Positions 26,359-37,459 of a stretch of 64,000 nucleotides of DNA are shown one piece after another. A program made the translations under genes and the position numbers. This stretch comes from Baumannia cicadellinicola str. Hc (Homalodisca coagulata). GTDB lineage: Bacteria; Pseudomonadota; Gammaproteobacteria; Enterobacterales; Enterobacteriaceae. Each line of letters opens with the position of its first letter. Within the stretch, counting starts at the first letter, position 1. The notes under the pieces are model-generated. The model searched no databases. It was not told where the DNA came from and saw only the letters and a list, made by a program, of their open reading frames with translations. The stretch is taken from NCBI RefSeq assembly GCF_000013185.1, contig NC_007984.1, positions 511,845 through 575,844 on the forward strand, written 5' to 3'.

Positions 26359-27699
26359 TTAATTATTATTACCATCATTAAATTCAAATACTAAATTAGT
26401 AAAAGTTTTACCTCGTACTTTAAAATTTTCGAATTGATCTAAACTAGAACAAGCAGGAGATAATAATACAACATCTCCTGCTTTTACTTGGTTATTGATT
26501 ATATGCATTGCTTGTGATAAAGTTTGAGTAATAGTAGCTGAATGTTGGTTTAGTGCTGCTAACTTCTTACTATCTTTACCAAAACAGTAAAGATGTATAT
26601 TGTTACCTTGTACAAATGGTTGTAATGATGAGAAGTCTGCTAATTTGCCATCTCCACCAAGTAATAGATGTAAGGTTCCATCTACTGTTAGTTCATTAAG
26701 TGCTGCTTTAGTACTACCTACATTAGTAGCTTTTGAGTCATTAATCCAACGTATACCTTTTCTTTCTAAAACTAGCTCAAAGCGATGCATTAACCCAGAA
26801 AATTGACGTAATGCAATCAAACAAGCTTGACGTGGTATTGCTATGGCCTCTGCTAATGCTAATGCTGCTAATGCATTTAATAGATTATGCCTACCAATTA
26901 TTTTAATTTCATTACAATCTAATAATGGTTTACCATAAGCCATTAGCCATTGTTTTCCTTGATAATCACCAAGACAATAATGACCTGATTTAATACCAAA
27001 TTTAATAATAGAACAATATTCTTTATTAGTACTATTAGCTGGTAATGTAAGTTTATCATCATCGTTAATTATATAAATCTTAGCTTGTTTATAAATTTTT
27101 AGTTTAGCTTCTCGGTATTGTTGTAAACCTAAAGGATAACGATCCATATGATCTTCACTAATATTTAAAATAGTTGCTACTGCTACTTTTAAATTTTTAG
27201 TCGTTTCTAACTGAAAACTAGATAGTTCAAGAACATATAGTTGATGAGATTGTTGTAATAGTGATAAAACAGGGTAACCTATATTACCACCAACTCCAAC
27301 TTTTAACCCTGCACAATTTGCCATAGTACCTACTAGCTTAGCAACAGTACTTTTACCATTAGTACCAGTAATAGCTACTACTGGTACTGTTACTTCACGC
27401 AAAAATAATTCAACATCTCCAATTATCTCAATACCACATTTCATTGCTGTATTTATAGCTGGATGCGATAAAGAAATACCAGGACTAATTACTATTAGTG
27501 TAGCAGCTAGTAGCCATTCTATTTTTAGTTCACCTAACCAATATTGTATATCTTTAGGTAACTGATTTAGTTGTGGTGGATTATAACGGGTATCCATTAC
27601 ACGTGGTGTAATTCCACGAGATCTAAAAAAATTAACACAAGTAATACCTGTTATTCCTAATCCTATAATAACAATATTATGACCATAATAATTAGTCAT
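26359..27699 (-). CDS. murD: UDP-N-acetylmuramoyl-L-alanine-D-glutamate ligase
   Basis: MurD adds D-Glu to UDP-MurNAc-L-Ala. The product has 446 residues (438 in E. coli). Visible are IIGLGITG near the N-terminus, SPGISLSHP, the ATP loop TGTNGKST, LELSSFQLE, NISEDHMDRYP, GRHNLLNALAAL, HRFELV, the NDSKATNVGSTKAAL segment, and LLLGGDGK. The start MTNYYGHNIVIIG aligns with E. coli MADYQGKNVVIIG. It begins one base after the mraY stop, so the two are translationally linked. Confidence 0.97.
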   Translation of the reverse strand: MTNYYGHNIVIIGLGITGITCVNFFRSRGITPRVMDTRYNPPQLNQLPKDIQYWLGELKIEWLLAATLIVISPGISLSHPAINTAMKCGIEIIGDVELFLREVTVPVVAITGTNGKSTVAKLVGTMANCAGLKVGVGGNIGYPVLSLLQQSHQLYVLELSSFQLETTKNLKVAVATILNISEDHMDRYPLGLQQYREAKLKIYKQAKIYIINDDDKLTLPANSTNKEYCSIIKFGIKSGHYCLGDYQGKQWLMAYGKPLLDCNEIKIIGRHNLLNALAALALAEAIAIPRQACLIALRQFSGLMHRFELVLERKGIRWINDSKATNVGSTKAALNELTVDGTLHLLLGGDGKLADFSSLQPFVQGNNIHLYCFGKDSKKLAALNQHSATITQTLSQAMHIINNQVKAGDVVLLSPACSSLDQFENFKVRGKTFTNLVFEFNDGNNN

Positions 27700-27700
27700 T

Positions 27701-28783
27701 TTATCGTACTTTAAGTGTAGCTAATCCAATTAAAACAAATACTAAAGAAATAATCCAGAAACGCACAATAATACGTGGTTCTGGCCATCCTTTTAACTCA
27801 TAATGATGATGAATAGGTGCCATACGAAAAAGTCGCTTTCGTCGTAGTTTAAAAGAAGTAACTTGCAAAATAACTGACATAGTTTCTACTACAAATATAC
27901 CACCCATAATTAGTAGCAAAAACTCCTGGCGTAAAAGGACTGCAATAATACCTAATGCTCCACCTAAAGATAATGCTCCAACATCACCCATGAATATTTG
28001 AGCTGGATAAGTATTAAACCATAATAAACCCAAACCAGCGCCTACAATTGCGGTACAAACAATAACTAATTCGCTAGCAAAGTAAATATATGGAATATGA
28101 AGATAACTAGAAAAATTTATATTACCCGTCGCCCAAGCTATTAAGGCAAAACCTGCAGCAACAAATACTGCTGGTATTATTGCTAAACCATCTAAACCAT
28201 CAGTAAGATTAACAGCGTTACTCGCACCAACAATTGCAAAATAAGTTAATACTATATACCATAGTCCTAATTGTGGCATAATAGTTTTTACAAAAGGCAT
28301 AACTAGTTGTGTTGCTGGAGTATTTTTACCCATTAGAAACATTATGTAAGCTATTATTATGGCAATAACTGATTGCCAGAAGTATTTCCATCTAGCCATT
28401 AAACCTTTGCTATTATTATGTATAACTTTCTGATAATCATCAATAAAACCAATAATACCATATCCTATTAATACAAATAGAACACACCATACATAAGGAT
28501 TTGATAAGCAAGTCCATAGCAGTATAGAAATAGTTATTGATAACAACATTATTAATCCACCCATAGTAGGTGTTCCACTTTTTTTAAAGTGTGATTGAGG
28601 ACCATGAATACTAATAACCTGACTAATTTGTAATTTTTGTAACCAAGTGATCAAAAAAGGACCAATTAATAGAGAAATAAATAATGCTGTTAATAGGCTA
28701 ATTATAGCACGAAAGGTTAAATAGGAAAAAATGTTGAAACAAGAATATAATTTGGCAAAATAATTAGCCAAATAAACTAACAC
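27701..28783 (-). CDS. mraY: Phospho-MurNAc-pentapeptide translocase
   Basis: MraY is the integral membrane enzyme that transfers phospho-MurNAc-pentapeptide to undecaprenyl phosphate to give lipid I. The product has 360 residues, the E. coli length, with about ten hydrophobic segments. Conserved cytoplasmic motifs are visible: [14 protein letters not shown] with the DD pair, [22 protein letters not shown], and the HHHYELKGW histidine motif. Its start overlaps the murF stop by 7 bases, typical of tight coupling in this cluster. Confidence 0.97.
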   Translation of the reverse strand: MLVYLANYFAKLYSCFNIFSYLTFRAIISLLTALFISLLIGPFLITWLQKLQISQVISIHGPQSHFKKSGTPTMGGLIMLLSITISILLWTCLSNPYVWCVLFVLIGYGIIGFIDDYQKVIHNNSKGLMARWKYFWQSVIAIIIAYIMFLMGKNTPATQLVMPFVKTIMPQLGLWYIVLTYFAIVGASNAVNLTDGLDGLAIIPAVFVAAGFALIAWATGNINFSSYLHIPYIYFASELVIVCTAIVGAGLGLLWFNTYPAQIFMGDVGALSLGGALGIIAVLLRQEFLLLIMGGIFVVETMSVILQVTSFKLRRKRLFRMAPIHHHYELKGWPEPRIIVRFWIISLVFVLIGLATLKVR

Positions 28784-30138
28784 GCGCTTTTCTCCTTTAA
28801 TTCCTGGATTACTTGCTCCATTGTAGTATTACGTGATCCTTTAACTAAAATAGTAATAATATTATATTTTAATAATAACTGAATAAGACGGTTAGTTAAT
28901 GCGGATTTATTATTAAAATGTTCTCCTCTTCTACTAGTATTGCTAATGATATAACTAAGGTTTCCAATACTTAAAACTTTATTTATACCAACCATAGCAA
29001 TAAATTTGCCAACTTGTTGGTGATATTTAATTTCTTTTTCACCTAGCTCCGCCATATCACCAACTACCATTACTAAATAACCTGGCATTTCAGATAAGAC
29101 TTGTGCTGCAGCTATCATAGAATTAACATTAGCATTATAGCTATCATCAATTAATAATTTACCAACATCTAGTTGGATTGGGCATAAACGACCTGGTATA
29201 GGTTTTACTTTAGATAAACCTAAGCTTACTGCGGATAAATTTGCACCAACTGCTATTGCTAATGCACTAGCTGCTAATGCATTAGTAATATTATGTTTAC
29301 CTAACATTGGTAATTGTACCTGGCAACTACCTTGTGGACTATGTAAAGTAAAATACATACTATGTAAATTACTTACTATTTTAGTTGCAAAAAATTGGAC
29401 GTTATCGGTTTTATTGAGCGAAAAACGCCATACTGTTTTGCATTTTGATCCTTGCTGCCAATTTAACCAATCGTTACTATTTTCATTTAAAATAACAAGA
29501 CCATTACCTGGTAATTTAGTAAAAATTTCCCCTTTGGCTTGTGCAACACCAGCTAGAGAACCAAAACCAGCTAAATGAGAAAAAGATATATTATTAACTA
29601 ATGCTATTTCTGGTAGTACTAGGTTAGCATTTGAGCTAATTTCTCCAATATGATTAGCACCTAATTCAATAATAGCAAAATCATCTTGAGGAGTAAGACG
29701 AAGTAATGTCAGCGAGACACCAATATCATTATTTAAATTTCCCTGTGTAGCTAAAACTTTACCACATTGACGTAATATAGAAGCTGTCATTTCTTTGACA
29801 GATGTTTTTCCAGATGAACCAGTCAGCGCGATTACTCGTGCTGATACTTGCTTGCGAACCCAATAGCTTAATTGTTTTAAAGCTAGTAGAGTATCTTCTA
29901 CTATTAGTTGTGGAATATTTAGTGGTAGCTGACGATTTACTAAAATTGCACTAGCACCAGCTAATACTGCATTTTTTGCAAAAAAATGTGCGTCAAATCT
30001 AGTTCCATGAAGTGCAATAAAAAGACAATTTTTACCTATAGTCCGCGAATCAGTAGTGACATCTTCAATCATAGGATTAATACCATATACTTTAGCACGA
30101 AGTATTGTGATAATATCGTGTAACATAAATGGTATCAT
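28777..30138 (-). CDS. murF: UDP-MurNAc-tripeptide D-Ala-D-Ala ligase
   Basis: MurF attaches the D-Ala-D-Ala dipeptide to UDP-MurNAc-tripeptide. The product has 453 residues (452 in E. coli). Visible are the ATP loop [38 protein letters not shown], the [11 protein letters not shown] segment, [11 protein letters not shown], and VVGDMAELG. The start [13 protein letters not shown] fits E. coli MISVTLSQLTDIL. The D-Ala-D-Ala ligase gene ddlB, which makes its substrate, is missing from this cluster, so a ligase must be encoded elsewhere if the pathway runs. Confidence 0.97.
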   Translation of the reverse strand: MIPFMLHDIITILRAKVYGINPMIEDVTTDSRTIGKNCLFIALHGTRFDAHFFAKNAVLAGASAILVNRQLPLNIPQLIVEDTLLALKQLSYWVRKQVSARVIALTGSSGKTSVKEMTASILRQCGKVLATQGNLNNDIGVSLTLLRLTPQDDFAIIELGANHIGEISSNANLVLPEIALVNNISFSHLAGFGSLAGVAQAKGEIFTKLPGNGLVILNENSNDWLNWQQGSKCKTVWRFSLNKTDNVQFFATKIVSNLHSMYFTLHSPQGSCQVQLPMLGKHNITNALAASALAIAVGANLSAVSLGLSKVKPIPGRLCPIQLDVGKLLIDDSYNANVNSMIAAAQVLSEMPGYLVMVVGDMAELGEKEIKYHQQVGKFIAMVGINKVLSIGNLSYIISNTSRRGEHFNNKSALTNRLIQLLLKYNIITILVKGSRNTTMEQVIQELKEKSAC

Positions 30139-30140
30139 TA

Positions 30141-31637
30141 TTAAACCTCTAGTTTTAACATATTAGAGACAACAATACGATCAGAATAATAAAATTGCTT
30201 ACCTTTTATAATCTGGTAATTTTCGTGACCTTTACCTGCTATTAGAATTATATCTTGAGGAGAAGCATGTATGATTGCGTGCTGAATTGCAAGTGAACGA
30301 CATAGTATTACTGTTTTATTAGTATGATTTCCATTAATAAATCCACACTTAATATCCTCTATAATATCCTGTGGTTCTTCCCAACGTGGATTATCATTAG
30401 TAATTATGATATAGTCAGCATATTCCTCTGCAATTGCACCCATTATCGGTCGCTTGCTTTTGTCACGATTACCACCACAGCCAAAAATACACCATATCTT
30501 ACCTTGGCAACGCATCTTAACTGCTAAGAGTGCTTTTGCTAATGCATCTGGCGTATGAGCATAATCAACGATCACTACAGGCCAACCATGTGCTGAAAAT
30601 ACTTCCATACGACCACATATAGCCTGTAGTTTTCTAGAAGTCTTTACTAAATTTTTAAGTGAATATCCTAATACAAGTAGGGTTGCTAAAGAAAGTAATA
30701 TGTTACTTACATTGAATTCGCCAATAAGATTGCTATAAATCTCACCACTTCCCCAATAGGAATTAAAATTAATATTTACACCAGAGGTATGATGTATAAT
30801 TTTACGCGCACATAACCAGTAACCTGGCCAATTATGTGGAATTGAATTATTGGCTGTGACAGCTACGGCTTGTGGTAAATGTACTAACCAATTTTTACCA
30901 ACTGTATCATCCACATTAATAATACGTTTAGATACATTTAATTCGCTAAATAATTTCCATTTTGCTTTTTCGTACTGCACCATATCAAGATGATAATCTA
31001 AGTGATCTTGACTAAGATTTGAAAAAACAGCAGCCGCAAAATTTAAATTACTGACTCTATCTTGTACTAATCCATGAGAAGATACTTCTATGATACTAAA
31101 TTTAACTCCTTGATCACAAACTTGTCTTAAGAAACGCTGTATTTCAATGGCTGAGCTAGTAGTATTATTACTAGCATTAAGATTACCAAATATACCATTA
31201 CCTATAGTACCCATAACAGCACTAGTTTCACCTAATAAAGATAACCAATTAGCTAAGAGATAGCTAATAGTGGTCTTACCATTAGTGCCTGTAATACCAA
31301 TTAAACGTAAAAAACGTGATGGTTGCTGATAAAAATGTCCAGCAATTGCTGATAACATTTTATTTAGTTGATTAAAATAAATAATGGGTACATCATGTAA
31401 TTTATGTATTTCACCATGTTTTGTTTGGCCTTTTGCTTCAGCTAAAATAGCAGCTACACCTTTTGCTATTGCAGAAGGTATGTAATCTCTTCCATCTTGT
31501 TTATGACCTTGTATAGCTATAAACAAATCACCATATTGAGCTGTCATACTATTCATACTGATGCCAGTAATTAAACATTCAAATGGAATTTGTTTAATCC
31601 ATGGCGCCAGCAGCTCACGTAAAGTCATGGTAACCAA
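30141..31637 (-). CDS. murE: UDP-MurNAc-L-Ala-D-Glu:meso-diaminopimelate ligase
   Basis: MurE adds meso-diaminopimelate to the stem peptide. The product has 498 residues (495 in E. coli). Visible are the ATP loop TGTNGKTT, EVSSHGLVQDRV, NLSQDHLDYH, the GEFNVSNILL segment, CGRMEVF, DYAHTPDAL, the GCGGNRDKSKRP segment, and DNPR followed by WEEP. The DNPR motif is the diaminopimelate specificity motif, so the murein is of the Gram-negative DAP type. murF follows after 2 bases. ftsI and ftsL, normally between murE and rsmH, are gone. Confidence 0.97.
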   Translation of the reverse strand: MVTMTLRELLAPWIKQIPFECLITGISMNSMTAQYGDLFIAIQGHKQDGRDYIPSAIAKGVAAILAEAKGQTKHGEIHKLHDVPIIYFNQLNKMLSAIAGHFYQQPSRFLRLIGITGTNGKTTISYLLANWLSLLGETSAVMGTIGNGIFGNLNASNNTTSSAIEIQRFLRQVCDQGVKFSIIEVSSHGLVQDRVSNLNFAAAVFSNLSQDHLDYHLDMVQYEKAKWKLFSELNVSKRIINVDDTVGKNWLVHLPQAVAVTANNSIPHNWPGYWLCARKIIHHTSGVNINFNSYWGSGEIYSNLIGEFNVSNILLSLATLLVLGYSLKNLVKTSRKLQAICGRMEVFSAHGWPVVIVDYAHTPDALAKALLAVKMRCQGKIWCIFGCGGNRDKSKRPIMGAIAEEYADYIIITNDNPRWEEPQDIIEDIKCGFINGNHTNKTVILCRSLAIQHAIIHASPQDIILIAGKGHENYQIIKGKQFYYSDRIVVSNMLKLEV

Positions 31638-31814
31638 CTAAATATTCTTTCTACCTCACTATAATGAAATAGATATATATCAGCTTAATTTTATCAATAC
31701 ATAACTCATGCGAGTTAGATTCTGTACCTATAATAGGATAAATCAATAATTTAGTTTACTAAATAAAAATTAGCAAAATTCATAAAAATGAACAAAGCAA
31801 TTATCAACTGCTGT

Positions 31815-32774
31815 TTATATATCTAATTTTTCGGCAAAACGAAGCAAAGCACTACGAGCTCTAGGATTGACTTTTATTTCCTGTATTGATGGCCGTATTT
31901 TACCTAAATTTTTTAATGTTAAATGGCGATTTTTATAGAGATCGGCAATCTGCTTTTCTGTTAAAGAGATACCTGTAGGAGGTAGTGGTAATTTACTATG
32001 TTTATTAATAAAATATTTAACTAGTCTATCCTCAAGTGAATGAAAACTAATTACAACTAATTTCCCTCCTATAGCTAAAATATTTAGTGCACTATTTAAT
32101 ACCTGTTCAATTTCTTTTAGTTCGTTATTAATATATATTCTAATAGCCTGGAAACTACGAGTTGCTGGATGTTTATGTTTATTACTCCATGGAACTATTG
32201 TCGTGATTAACTTTGCTAGTTCACTAGTGCTAGTTATCAAACGTCGGCGATTTTGGTGAAAAATAGCTTGACTAATTCGCTTGGCAAATCGTTCTTCACC
32301 AAAGTGTTGTAAAACCCAAGTCATCTCTTGTACAGAGGCTTGCTTCAACCATTCCCTTGCAGATATTCCACAAGTAGTATCCATACGCATATCTAATTTC
32401 CCATTATGTCTAAATGAAAAACCACGATCTGGATCTGCTAATTGAGGTGAAGATATACCAAGATCTAATAAAATACCATCTATACATCCGATTAAATTTA
32501 GTTCCGCTATATAATCAGCTATAGTAGAAAAGGGTCGTTGTACAATGGTAAAACGTAAATCATGAATATTCCTACCAGCTGCTATAGCAGCTGGATCACG
32601 ATCGATTGCTAGTAAACGTCCTTTGTTTCCTAACTTAGATAAAATTAAACGCGAATGTCCACCACGACCAAAGGTACCATCTATATATATCCCATCTTTT
32701 TTTATATTAAGAGCTGTTACTGCTTCATTAAGTAGTACAGGAATATGTTTGTCATAATCTATTGCTATAGAAAT
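31815..32774 (-). CDS. rsmH: 16S rRNA m4C1402 methyltransferase, no standard start codon
   Basis: RsmH (MraW) methylates N4 of C1402 in 16S rRNA using SAM. The translation is homologous from the N-terminal [14 protein letters not shown] through the SAM loop [40 protein letters not shown], and on to [12 protein letters not shown](Y)[14 protein letters not shown] and [10 protein letters not shown] at the end. No ATG, GTG, TTG or CTG occurs in frame between the upstream stop (TGA) and the homologous N-terminus; the first in-frame ATG is at 32390, after the SAM domain. The start given is an ATT at 32774; ATA at 32768 or 32762 is as likely, the last aligning with the E. coli Met. Either a rare start codon is used or the gene has lost its start. 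Confidence 0.8.
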   Translation of the reverse strand: MSIAIDYDKHIPVLLNEAVTALNIKKDGIYIDGTFGRGGHSRLILSKLGNKGRLLAIDRDPAAIAAGRNIHDLRFTIVQRPFSTIADYIAELNLIGCIDGILLDLGISSPQLADPDRGFSFRHNGKLDMRMDTTCGISAREWLKQASVQEMTWVLQHFGEERFAKRISQAIFHQNRRRLITSTSELAKLITTIVPWSNKHKHPATRSFQAIRIYINNELKEIEQVLNSALNILAIGGKLVVISFHSLEDRLVKYFINKHSKLPLPPTGISLTEKQIADLYKNRHLTLKNLGKIRPSIQEIKVNPRARSALLRFAEKLDI

Positions 32775-32868
32775 AATTTCACCATAATTTTTCGTTAAAA
32801 GTATTCAATAATAAATATAGATTTTATCTATAACTATAATTAATTAAAATACAGAATAAATGATATAA

Positions 32869-33735
32869 TTATTGTCGTGCAAGTGGTCTGTTTACCGGTG
32901 AATAGGATATATTACTACGCCAAGGATTAATATCTAAGCCTCCACGACGATTATATCTAACATATACTGATAGCGTATTTGGTAAACAAAATTGCATTAT
33001 ATCGCAGTAAATTTGTTCTACACATTGTTCGTGGAAAATTTTATACTTACGAAAAGAGATTAAGTATCGTAGTAGAGCTTCACGGTTTATACGCATACCA
33101 TAATAACTAATTTGAACTGATCCCCAATCTGGCTGATTAGTGATTGGACAATTAGATTTTAGCAGATGACTAACAAGTGTTTCTTTAACTTTTTCTCTTT
33201 CTACCGAATTGACTAGTAAATTCGAATTGAAAATATAATTATCGTTATCAATCTGTATTGACTGATTATCTATGCACTCACCTGTAAATTCTAATATAGG
33301 TACTGTCATCCATTGACTTAGTGAATGGATAGTAATCTTAACTTGACTATTAATACACTTAGTTATATCTGTTATTAATGTATTTCGTAATTCTTGCTCA
33401 GATGAAAAACAAGTTTGGTTAATACTATTTAAGTAAAGCTTAAGACTTTGAGATTCAATTAAATTATCGCTAGTTGCATCAATTATCATTTCACCAATTG
33501 CAACTTGCGGTAAACCATATTTATTTAACCATGATAGTTCGTATAATGTCCAAAAATCAGCCCCTTGAAAAGGTAAGGATATTGATGAAATTCCCAGTAA
33601 TTCACGATGAATAGTACGTGGTATCGGCTGAAGTAACATAGGATTATAGTGTGTTCGATATGATATTTTACTTTTATCTAATTTAAATTTTTGCAGTAAT
33701 TGATATTGTTGATCTGTCAATATAGAATTTTTCAT
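32869..33735 (-). CDS. queF: NADPH-dependent 7-cyano-7-deazaguanine reductase
   Basis: QueF reduces preQ0 to preQ1, the precursor base exchanged into tRNA on the way to queuosine. The product has 288 residues (282 in E. coli) and is the long two-domain type. Visible are [20 protein letters not shown], the NADPH-binding motif [32 protein letters not shown] with the catalytic Cys, FHEQCVEQI and [13 protein letters not shown]. Its presence implies that tRNA queuosine modification or salvage of preQ0 matters to the symbiont. No other queuosine gene is in the window. Confidence 0.96.
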
Positions 33736-33919
33736 TTAAGATCTCAATTATTAATATTGCTATATATTACTAAAATCATTGCTACTAAAATTTAGTAAAA
33801 TATAACTAATATTATTAATAAATAATTATATTTTAGCAATATCTGTCTAAGACATATATAATGTACATACCATTAATTTTACTTTTAACTAACAACATTA
33901 GTAAACTATATATAAAGTA

Positions 33920-34714
33920 TTAACTTGAATGGTGTATTGTTACTGGTACTAATTCATCAGCACGTAATGTCATTATTTCACAACCATCTTCGATAACTAC
34001 TATCGTATGCTCATACTGAGCAGAAAAACTATTATCTTGCGTTTTTACAGTCCAACCATCTTTCATAGTACGTGTTCTGAATTTACCTGCGTTTATCATG
34101 GGTTCTATAGTGAATGCCATACCAGACTGTAATATAACTCCACCATCATCAGCGTCATAATGAAGAACCTGTGGTTCTTCATGAAAGTTTTTACCAATAC
34201 CATGTCCACAATACTCACGTACAACAGAGAAATTTTTTGATTCAACAAACTGTTGAATTGCTTTACCAATAGCCCGTAGACTTATGCCTGGACGTACCAT
34301 GCGGATAGCTAAGTATAAGCTTTCTTGAGCAATACGACATAAACGTTCACCTAAAATTGTAGGCTTACCTACTAAAAACATTGCTGATGTATCTCCATAA
34401 AAACCATCTTTAATTACCGAAACATCAATATTAATTATATCTCCGCTTTTTAATTTTTTTTTGTAACTAGGAATACCATGACATACTACTTCATTAACCG
34501 AAGTACATATGGATTTAGGAAAGCCATGATAACCAAGAGAGGCAGAAATAGCCTGTTGTTTTATAGTAATATATTCATTACATATATGATCTAAGTCACC
34601 GGTGCTAATACCAGGTTTAATATATGGTTTTATTATTTGCAGTACCTCAGCAGCTAGCTGACCAGCAATACGCATTTTTATGATATCTTGAGATGTTTTA
34701 ATTAAAATAGACAT
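33920..34714 (-). CDS. map: Methionine aminopeptidase, type I
   Basis: Map removes the initiator Met from new proteins when the second residue is small. It has 264 residues, the E. coli length. Visible are the metal-binding set: CHGIPSYKK (His), INIDVSVIKDGFYGDTSAMF (two Asp), GHGIGKNFHEEP (His), FTIEPMIN (Glu), and the last Glu in AQYEHTIVV. It is divergent from rpsB across about 300 bases, the same arrangement as in E. coli. Confidence 0.97.
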   Translation of the reverse strand: MSILIKTSQDIIKMRIAGQLAAEVLQIIKPYIKPGISTGDLDHICNEYITIKQQAISASLGYHGFPKSICTSVNEVVCHGIPSYKKKLKSGDIINIDVSVIKDGFYGDTSAMFLVGKPTILGERLCRIAQESLYLAIRMVRPGISLRAIGKAIQQFVESKNFSVVREYCGHGIGKNFHEEPQVLHYDADDGGVILQSGMAFTIEPMINAGKFRTRTMKDGWTVKTQDNSFSAQYEHTIVVIEDGCEIMTLRADELVPVTIHHSS

Positions 34715-35018
34715 AACTAAATTAGAATTTAATTCTACTCAGTAATAATACAGTAAATTATCAATATTTTTCCGAATATTAGGAATATTGATCTAAGAAG
34801 TCCAATATTTAGTATAAACTAAACATACTTTATACTATAAAGTACATTAATTTATTCATTTGCAAACTTTGCTCTAAAATCATACATATTTAGTATAATA
34901 TGCATGCCGATGTGTATAATCTAATGAAATGACTCATGTTAGATAAGCGTCTTATTAGTGTGCCTACAATTATAGTTTATATTATATAAATTAATACTAA
35001 AATAAATAGAGGTTTTAT
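34715..35018 (+). promoter_or_regulatory. map/rpsB divergent regulatory region with candidate rpsB promoter and leader
   Basis: A 304-base non-coding region. TATAAT at 34894-34899 with TTGCTC at 34869-34874 (19-nt spacing) is a candidate rightward promoter; a second TATAAT is at 34915-34920. Downstream, ATAAG CG(T) CTTAT near 34942-34954 can form a short hairpin. Gammaproteobacterial rpsB mRNAs carry a leader by which S2 represses itself; whether it persists here cannot be decided by eye. I see no RNA gene. Confidence 0.4.
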
Positions 35019-35717
35019 ATGGTAACAGTTTTGATGCATGATATGTTTCATGCAGGTGTCCACTTTGGACATCAAACTCGATATTGGAACCCGAGAATGA
35101 AGCCATTTATATTCGGTGTTCGTAATAAAATTCATATTATTAACTTAGAACAAACTGCACCAATGTTTAATAATGCTTTATTTGAGCTAAATAAGATAGC
35201 ATCGCGTAAAGGTAAAATTTTATTTGTCGGAACGAAGCGTGCAGCAAGCGAAGCAATAAAAGAAGCAGCAAGGAGCTGTGATCAATTTTTTGTTAACCAT
35301 CGTTGGTTAGGTGGAATGTTGACTAATTGGAAAACAGTTCGTCAATCTATTAAACACCTAAAAGAACTTGAAACTCAGTCTCAAGATGGAACATTAGATA
35401 AACTAACTAAGAAAGAAGCAATAATATGCAATCGTAAGCTTGAAAAACTAGAAAAAAGCTTAGGTGGTATTAAAGATCTAGGTGGTTTGCCAGACGCATT
35501 ATTTGTTATTGATGCTGAACGTGAGAAGATTGCAGTAAAAGAAGCTAATAATCTTGGAATTCCAGTTTTCGCTGTAGTTGATACTAATACAGATCCTAAT
35601 GGCATTGATTTTATTATTCCAGGTAATGACGATGCTATTCGTGCTATAAATTTATATTTAACTGCAGTAGCACATGCCATAAGTGAAGGTCATCAGAAAA
35701 ATGCTCTTGAAATATAA
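35019..35717 (+). CDS. rpsB: 30S ribosomal protein S2
   Basis: S2 binds the 30S head-body junction and is needed for S1 binding. The product has 232 residues (241 in E. coli); the acidic C-terminal tail is shorter. Visible are [20 protein letters not shown], the HIINLE segment, [36 protein letters not shown], and [16 protein letters not shown] [16 protein letters not shown] lies about 8 bases before the ATG. It begins a long rightward block, and tsf follows after 39 bases, as in E. coli. Confidence 0.98.
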   Translation: MVTVLMHDMFHAGVHFGHQTRYWNPRMKPFIFGVRNKIHIINLEQTAPMFNNALFELNKIASRKGKILFVGTKRAASEAIKEAARSCDQFFVNHRWLGGMLTNWKTVRQSIKHLKELETQSQDGTLDKLTKKEAIICNRKLEKLEKSLGGIKDLGGLPDALFVIDAEREKIAVKEANNLGIPVFAVVDTNTDPNGIDFIIPGNDDAIRAINLYLTAVAHAISEGHQKNALEI

Positions 35718-35756
35718 GAGTAAAATTATGGTATCTCGTAAAATACGGAGAGACAA

Positions 35757-36602
35757 ATGATGGTTGCAATTACCACAACTTTAGTAAAACAATTACGTGA
35801 TCGTACTAATGCTGGGCTTATGAAGTGCAAAAAAGCATTAATTGAAGCTAATGGTGATATCGAGTTAGCTATCGATAACCTACGTAAATCAGGGCAAATA
35901 ACGGCTGCAAATAAATCTAGTCGTATAACTGCTCAAGGAATAATTCTGACTAAAATAAATCATAATAGTCAGTATGGTGTCATAATAGAACTAAATTGTG
36001 AAACTGATTTCGTTGCTAAGGATAAAATATTTAAAAACTTCGGCGAAGATATTATCACTACTGCATTAAATCAAAAGATAAGTAGTTTAGAGGAAATTAA
36101 ATCATTATTTGAAGAAAAAAGGATTACTCTTGTAGATACTGTTGGTGAAAATATTAATATCCGTCGTATCAATACTCTAGAAGGTAATTTAATAGTATCA
36201 TATTTACATGATACCCGTATTGGAGTTCTATTGTCTGCTAATAATATTAGCCAAAATTTGTATTTAGGGAAACAAATTGCTATGCATATTGCAGCAATGA
36301 AGCCTAAATATATTCAAGTAAATGACATACCAAGTTATATAATATCTCGTGAACATAAAATTCAGCTGAATATTGCTATGCAATCCAATAAACCACAAAA
36401 AGTAATACAACAAATTGTAGAAGGTCGTATGCGTGAATTTACTCGAGATATCTCGCTTCTGGACCAGAACTTTATTATCGATCCTAGTCAGAAAGTTGGG
36501 CAAATACTTGAGCACTATAATATTATAGTAAAAAACTTTATTCGTTTTGAAGTAGGTGAATGGATAGAACAAGAAGAACATTACAAAGCTAACGAATCGT
36601 AA
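35757..36602 (+). CDS. tsf: Elongation factor Ts
   Basis: EF-Ts is the guanine nucleotide exchange factor for EF-Tu. The product has 281 residues (283 in E. coli). Visible are LVKQLRDRTNAGLMKCKKAL, NGDIELAI, the TDFVAKD motif that inserts into EF-Tu, MHIAAMKP in the coiled-coil region, and the C-terminal FIRFEVGEWIE. Two adjacent ATGs are possible; GGAG lies 6 nt before the first, and the second (35760) aligns better with E. coli MAEITASLV. Confidence 0.97.
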   Translation: MMVAITTTLVKQLRDRTNAGLMKCKKALIEANGDIELAIDNLRKSGQITAANKSSRITAQGIILTKINHNSQYGVIIELNCETDFVAKDKIFKNFGEDIITTALNQKISSLEEIKSLFEEKRITLVDTVGENINIRRINTLEGNLIVSYLHDTRIGVLLSANNISQNLYLGKQIAMHIAAMKPKYIQVNDIPSYIISREHKIQLNIAMQSNKPQKVIQQIVEGRMREFTRDISLLDQNFIIDPSQKVGQILEHYNIIVKNFIRFEVGEWIEQEEHYKANES

Positions 36603-36661
36603 GTATTAAGTAATAAAATAATACTAATCTTATATAATATATAATTAAAAAAATATTTTTA

Positions 36662-37411
36662 ATGACAATTAAACCAATATATCAACGTATATTACTGAAA
36701 TTAAGTGGGGAAGCTTTACAGGGTAAAAATAATTTTGGAATAGATACTAATGCTTTAAATCGTATAGTTCAAGAAATAAAAGAACTAATAAAATTTAAAA
36801 TAAATATTGGTATAGTTATAGGTGGAGGTAATCTATTCAGAGGTACTCTACTAGCTCATTTAGGTATACAACGTGTTGTATGTGATCATATGGGTATGCT
36901 AGCAACTGTGATAAATAGTTTAGCAATCCGGAATACAATGCTACATATTAACATTAATGCTAATATTCTATCAGCTATACCATTAGATGGTATTTGTGAG
37001 TTATACAATTTAGACAAAGCTATTGATTTACTTGAAAAGAATATAGTAGTTATATTTGCTGCTGGAATAGGAAATCCTTTTTTTACTACTGATTCTGCTG
37101 CTTGTTTACGTGGTCTAGAAATAGGAGCAGATGTAGTACTTAAAGCAACTAAAGTTGATGGTGTTTTTTCTGCAGATCCTAAGATTGATCCAGATGCTAT
37201 TCTTTACGATCAATTAAATTATAAAGATATACTAAAACAAGAACTAAAAATTATGGATTTAACTGCACTAACATTAGCACATGATAACCATTTGCCTATT
37301 AGGGTATTTAATATAAATAAACCTGGTGCACTATGGAGAGTAGTCATGGGAAAAAAGGAAGGTACGCTTATTTATACACCTAAAATTAATAAGGTTAATT
37401 ATAATATATAA
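36662..37411 (+). CDS. pyrH: UMP kinase
   Basis: PyrH phosphorylates UMP to UDP, the entry to all pyrimidine nucleotides. It belongs to the amino-acid kinase fold, not the P-loop family. The product has 249 residues (241 in E. coli). Visible are [62 protein letters not shown](S)ADP and KEGTLI at the end. It keeps its E. coli place between tsf and frr. Confidence 0.97.
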   Translation: MTIKPIYQRILLKLSGEALQGKNNFGIDTNALNRIVQEIKELIKFKINIGIVIGGGNLFRGTLLAHLGIQRVVCDHMGMLATVINSLAIRNTMLHININANILSAIPLDGICELYNLDKAIDLLEKNIVVIFAAGIGNPFFTTDSAACLRGLEIGADVVLKATKVDGVFSADPKIDPDAILYDQLNYKDILKQELKIMDLTALTLAHDNHLPIRVFNINKPGALWRVVMGKKEGTLIYTPKINKVNYNI

Positions 37412-37459
37412 CAGTTAATATATTATTTATCCAAAATATTCAGTTTAGGAAATATCAAA

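Noticed and set aside
31815-32390. A 191-residue truncated RsmH starting at ATG 32390
   Set aside because: Homology continues in the same frame upstream through the whole SAM domain, so the short form would miss the catalytic half.
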